Origin: Mesorhizobium temperatum
GTDB taxonomy: Bacteria > Pseudomonadota > Alphaproteobacteria > Rhizobiales > Rhizobiaceae
Reading direction: 5' to 3'
Assembly (NCBI RefSeq): GCF_002284575.1
Contig: NZ_NPKJ01000069.1
Location: 1-34,208 of the forward strand
DNA length: 34,208 nt
Of this stretch, positions 33,686 through 34,208 are shown piece after piece (the stretch's first letter is position 1; each line of letters opens with the position of its first letter). A model generated the notes under the pieces. That model saw only the letters and a list, made by a program, of their open reading frames with translations. It was not told where the DNA came from and ran no database searches. A program made the translations under genes and the position numbers.

Positions 33686-33859
33686 TGAGGATGGCGGTTC
33701 GGCTGAAGTGTGTCTGTTCCACGCCTCAGCCGATGCGGAGCGAGCTGCGCGCCCGCAAGAGAGCGAAGGTCAACACCATCGCGTGGCTCAAGGGAGGGCC
33801 AGGATGATCCTGGCGAGCGAGAGCCCTTGTTGCAACCCGTTCGAGTCGCCAACGCACTA

Positions 33860-34208
33860 CTATAGCTGCGGCTTCGTCAGCTTGGCCCGATATTCCTCGT
33901 CCAAGATGGCGGGCAGGGATATCTTTTTGGTTCGCGCGCCGTCGACGGAGATCATTTCACCGCTAACGAAGCTGGACTCCTCACTGGCCAACCAAAGGAC
34001 CGCATTGGCTATCTCCTTTGGAGCGCCAATTCTTCCTACCGGGTGAAGTTGTCCCAATTCCCGCTCGATCAAGCTTCGGTCCGGGTGCATCTCGACGTAG
34101 GCACGATTCAGCTCGGTATCGATCCAGCCGGGGCAAACCGTGTTGCAACGTATACCATCCGGCCCGAGGTCAACTGCCAGTCCCAGCGTAAGACCATGCA
34201 CGCCGGCC
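33860..34208 (-). CDS. Short-chain dehydrogenase/reductase, 3' part (runs off the window)
   Basis: The last ~115 residues of an SDR are encoded, entering from the right edge: AGVHGLTLGLAVDLGPDGIR just after the YxxxK site, then CNTVCPGWIDTE, HPVGRIGAPKEIANAVLWLA and the C-terminal SGEMISVDGA. The cofactor and catalytic motifs lie outside the window. It is on the same strand as and upstream of the hydantoinase gene (174-base gap). The ~25-residue tail after the last conserved motif is longer than usual. Confidence 0.88.
   Translation of the reverse strand, partial: AGVHGLTLGLAVDLGPDGIRCNTVCPGWIDTELNRAYVEMHPDRSLIERELGQLHPVGRIGAPKEIANAVLWLASEESSFVSGEMISVDGARTKKISLPAILDEEYRAKLTKPQL

Overview
The window looks like an accessory region of an alphaproteobacterium of the Rhizobiales, most probably Mesorhizobium-like. 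It is GC-rich with rhizobial codon use. It carries a quorum-sensing gene set (traR, traI, a frameshifted fseA, and qseM/qseC) that I know from Mesorhizobium symbiosis integrative and conjugative elements such as ICEMlSym of strain R7A. No RNA genes, CRISPR arrays, complete insertion sequences or attachment sites were recognised.

Left part (1-13 kb): two diverged copies of the same quorum-sensing/ICE-control module lie in the same orientation. Copy 1 (about 450-2720) is a relic: qseM has an amber codon, fseA a 5-nt indel, traI a large internal deletion, and traR is frameshifted. Copy 2 (10037-13005) is nearly intact: qseC and qseM diverge from a twin-operator region, traI follows a tra box, and fseA is split across a +1 frameshift site. 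Its traR, however, has lost one base. Between the copies lie two CaiB-type CoA-transferase genes, a prolyl-oligopeptidase-family gene and an ompW-family gene with a clear terminator.

Middle (13.4-15.9 kb): a compact minus-strand operon encodes a 47-residue proline/glycine-rich peptide ending in glycine, an E2-E1 fusion resembling Cap2 of type II CBASS, and a JAB/JAMM peptidase resembling Cap3. The reading frames overlap. No CD-NTase, effector or folded ubiquitin-like protein is next to it. This is the most interesting system in the window. An electron-transfer-flavoprotein alpha-subunit relic follows.

Right part (17-34 kb): catabolic modules. A minus-strand operon contains a GntR/FCD regulator, an aldehyde dehydrogenase, a DHDPS-family enzyme and a DAO-family FAD oxidoreductase. 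It faces a GlxA-type AraC regulator, and an identical 17-bp sequence holding a GntR-like palindrome occurs on both sides of that regulator. Next come a LysR regulator, a glycine-betaine-type ABC importer (permease, binding protein, ATPase), an SDR, an MttB-family methyltransferase and a second GlxA-type regulator. Together these suggest import and breakdown of a quaternary amine. A hydantoinase/oxoprolinase gene and the 3' part of another SDR close the window.
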